This document shows, piece after piece, positions 5,209 to 6,328 of a stretch of DNA of 6,328 nucleotides. How positions within the stretch are numbered: position 1 is the stretch's first letter; every line of letters starts with the position of its first letter. This stretch comes from Candidatus Rokuibacteriota bacterium. Lineage in GTDB: Bacteria; Methylomirabilota; Methylomirabilia; Rokubacteriales; CSP1-6. Where the stretch lies: positions 1 to 6,328 of the forward strand of contig QHRT01000322.1 in assembly GCA_003220195.1 (NCBI GenBank), given 5' to 3'. The position numbers and the translations under genes were made by a program. Below the pieces are notes generated by a model. It was not told where the DNA came from, ran no database searches, and worked only from the letters and a program-made list of their open reading frames with translations.

Positions 5209-5976
5209 TCAGAGCGTGTTCTTGCGCTGCCGCAGCAACTCACGACGAATGCCTTCGGCGGCCTGGCGGATCTGTTCGAGGCTCGGGTTGACGGCGAGCG
5301 CACGGTCGAAGTACTCGAGCGCGCGAGACGGCTGGTCGAGCTGCATGTAGATCAGGCCGTAGCCGCTCAGCACGCCGAAGTGATACGGGTTCCTCTTGAT
5401 CACCTCGTCGCAGTCCGCGAGTGACTTCCGGTATTCGCCCATCATGTAGTAGACCGTCGCTCGCTTGTTCCAGCCTTCGGCGAACTCGGGTCGGCGCGCG
5501 ATGACCTGGGAAAACGTCTTCACCGCACCCGCTCCATCGCGCGCCTGCATCTGCTCGATGCCGATCAAGAGCAGGTGATCCGTCTCGGGATCTCCCGACC
5601 GGCTCCAGATCTCCCACATCGCGCGCTCGGTGAGCGACCGGACCTGCTCGTCGGTGTCGCGGAGCATGCGCACCAGCCGCGGCATGTCCTCCATCGTCCC
5701 CGTCTCGGCGAGCGCCGCGACGGCGCGACGCCGAACGGCGTCGTCGCGATCCGCCAATTTTGCGAGCGCGTCCTCCCGTGTCTCGGCGGCGACCCAACTC
5801 ACCACGGCCATGACGAGCGCCACGGTTACGCTGACGATCAGGGAGCGATGACGCCATCGTTCACTCCTTACCGATTCCGTCCGATCGCGGCGTTCGAGCG
5901 CCGGCTTTGCCCGGCGCCATCCTGATCTGGGGGAGGCTCGGAGGGGGCCGTCGAGGCCCCCTTCGATGGTCGTCAT
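5209..5976 (-). CDS. Exported HEAT-like / TPR repeat protein (start uncertain, possible frameshift)
   Basis: The open frame gives 255 residues. Residues 43-65 hold a hydrophobic segment (SLIVSVTVALVMAVVSW) ending in VAA, so the protein is probably exported or anchored. Residues 67-126 form about two HEAT-like helical pairs (DRDDAVRRRAVAALAETG, then DTDEQVRSLTERAM). Residues 132-235 contain three TPR units with typical positions (GAVKTFSQVIARRPEFAEGW, KSLADCDEVIKRNP, RALEYFDRALAVNPS). Such proteins are scaffolds; no enzyme function is implied. The ATG at 5976 overlaps the kelch stop as ATGA and is the best in-frame start. However, codons 1-40 have relaxed codon use (13 of 40 end in A/T), contain two hairpins and precede a strong Shine-Dalgarno/ATG at 5857 that is out of frame by one base. 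The true gene may start at 5857 with an indel. The repeat body is certain, the N-terminus is not. Confidence 0.
   Translation of the reverse strand: MTTIEGGLDGPLRASPRSGWRRAKPALERRDRTESVRSERWRHRSLIVSVTVALVMAVVSWVAAETREDALAKLADRDDAVRRRAVAALAETGTMEDMPRLVRMLRDTDEQVRSLTERAMWEIWSRSGDPETDHLLLIGIEQMQARDGAGAVKTFSQVIARRPEFAEGWNKRATVYYMMGEYRKSLADCDEVIKRNPYHFGVLSGYGLIYMQLDQPSRALEYFDRALAVNPSLEQIRQAAEGIRRELLRQRKNTL
5864..5869 (-). promoter_or_regulatory. Strong Shine-Dalgarno (AAGGAG) for a start at 5857
   Basis: On the minus strand AAGGAG lies 6 nt before ATG 5857-5855, the best ribosome binding site in the window. The ATG frame is not that of the TPR protein. Dropping the single G after the ATG would give MRHRSLIVSVTVALVMAVV followed by SWVAA, an ideal signal peptide. 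This site therefore argues that the gene's real start is 5857 and that one base is wrong or was inserted here. Confidence 0.
5898..5917. repeat. Short perfect hairpin in the kelch-TPR boundary
   Basis: Arms 5898-5904 (GCGCCGG) and 5911-5917 (CCGGCGC) pair over 7 bp with a 6-nt loop. It lies between the kelch stop codon and the Shine-Dalgarno at 5864-5869, which supports this region being untranslated spacer rather than the N-terminus of the TPR protein. On its own it is not diagnostic, since GC-rich DNA makes such stems often. Confidence 0.
5938..5966 (-). terminator. 12-bp inverted repeat just after the kelch gene, terminator-like
   Basis: Arms 5938-5949 (TCGGAGGGGGCC) and 5955-5966 (GGCCCCCTTCGA) pair over 12 positions including one G-U, with the 5-nt loop GTCGA. 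It begins 6 nt past the kelch stop codon on the minus strand. No U-run follows. Its GGGGGCC/GGCCCCC core is shared with the hairpin before livM. If the TPR gene really starts at 5976 this lies inside its coding region; if it starts at 5857 it is an intergenic structure. Confidence 0.
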
Positions 5977-6328
5977 GGCGTGAACGCCTCGTTCGCGCTC
6001 GTCGGCGCGTAGCCCGGCTGGGTGCCGCCGCCGGGAATCCAGATGCGCCGGCCGACCACGACGGCGCCGATCCCGTGACGAGGCGTGCGCATCGGGTCCT
6101 TGGCGATCCACCGCTGGCTCGCCGGCTCGAACATCTCGGTGGCGCTGAAAATCTTGAGCGGCGCTTCACCGCCGAAGACGAAGATGCGTCCCCCGGCCGC
6201 CGCGGCCGCGAGCCCCCCACGTCCGGTCGGTAACGGCACACCCGCGTCCCAGCGATCGGCCGTCGAATCGTAGATCTCCACGGCCGGATACTGCTCACGA
6301 ACAAACGCGGCCCGGCCGCCGAGCGCCC
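5973..6328 (-). CDS. Kelch-repeat protein, C-terminal part (N-terminus outside window)
   Basis: The gene runs in from the right edge and ends at TGA 5975-5973; about 118 codons are visible, starting after two stray bases. Two kelch blades are clear: EIYDSTADRWDAGVPLPTGR followed by GGRIFVFGGE, and MFEPASQRWIAKDPMRTPRH followed by GRRIWIPGGG. Each has the conserved Gly-Gly pair and the Trp in W-x-x..P-x-P-x-x-R that defines kelch motifs. The short tail ends NEAFTP, as is common when the last blade closes the propeller by pairing with the first. Kelch propellers are binding scaffolds and many bacterial ones are secreted; nothing here shows a catalytic role. The stop overlaps an ATG for the TPR frame as ATGA, which may be chance. 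The visible GTG at 6281 is internal, since the frame is open to the window edge. Confidence 0.
   Translation of the reverse strand, partial: ALGGRAAFVREQYPAVEIYDSTADRWDAGVPLPTGRGGLAAAAAGGRIFVFGGEAPLKIFSATEMFEPASQRWIAKDPMRTPRHGIGAVVVGRRIWIPGGGTQPGYAPTSANEAFTP

Noticed and set aside
4269..5291. Plus-strand 340-codon open frame antisense to the GNAT and RraA-family genes
   Set aside because: It has no recognisable domain, is Arg/His-rich and is the shadow of two well-supported minus-strand genes.
5240..5857. Minus-strand 205-codon frame starting at the strong Shine-Dalgarno
   Set aside because: Beyond the first codons it is an Arg/Gly-rich off-frame reading of the TPR gene. The start signal is probably real but belongs to the TPR frame after a one-base correction.

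Overview
The window is a GC-rich bacterial chromosomal segment with nine protein-coding genes, two of them cut by the window ends. Coding third positions are strongly G/C biased. Gene content (a branched-chain amino acid type ABC importer, an RraA-family aldolase-like protein, kelch and TPR proteins) suggests an uncultured high-GC soil or subsurface bacterium, for example Rokubacteria-like or a deltaproteobacterial relative. That placement is inference; no marker gene is present.

Positions 1-2858, plus strand: the 3' part of a Liv/HAAT importer operon. It holds the last 71 codons of the LivH permease, a single gene encoding a LivM permease fused to a LivG ATPase, and the LivF ATPase overlapping it by 14 nt. 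Three things here are unusual. The LivM-LivG linker has relaxed codon use and looks like former spacer DNA. The LivG domain lacks about 21 residues that should carry the H-loop histidine. LivF has the usual Q at its H-loop and a serine in its signature, so no switch histidine is visible in either ATPase. A strong two-part hairpin sits directly before the livM start.

Positions 2892-6328, minus strand: six genes converge on the importer. In transcription order they are a kelch-repeat protein (N-terminus outside the window), a HEAT/TPR protein, an RraA-family protein 19 nt behind it, a GNAT acetyltransferase, a DinB-like four-helix protein and an orphan single-domain response regulator. Kelch, HEAT/TPR and RraA could form one transcription unit. 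The GNAT and DinB genes are each preceded by a perfect 9-11 bp inverted repeat at the end of the upstream gene. The 180-nt spacer before the response regulator has only weak stems.

At the kelch-TPR boundary the open frame begins in a hydrophilic stretch with relaxed codon use and two hairpins. An excellent Shine-Dalgarno/ATG lies one base out of frame with what would be a textbook signal peptide. This points to a sequencing indel or a young frameshift.

No mobile element, CRISPR array, tRNA or rRNA is seen, and there is no gene-free stretch over 300 bases. I see no clearly new multi-gene system. The most interesting signals are the altered LivG ATPase, the fusion linker and the start-site anomaly of the TPR gene.
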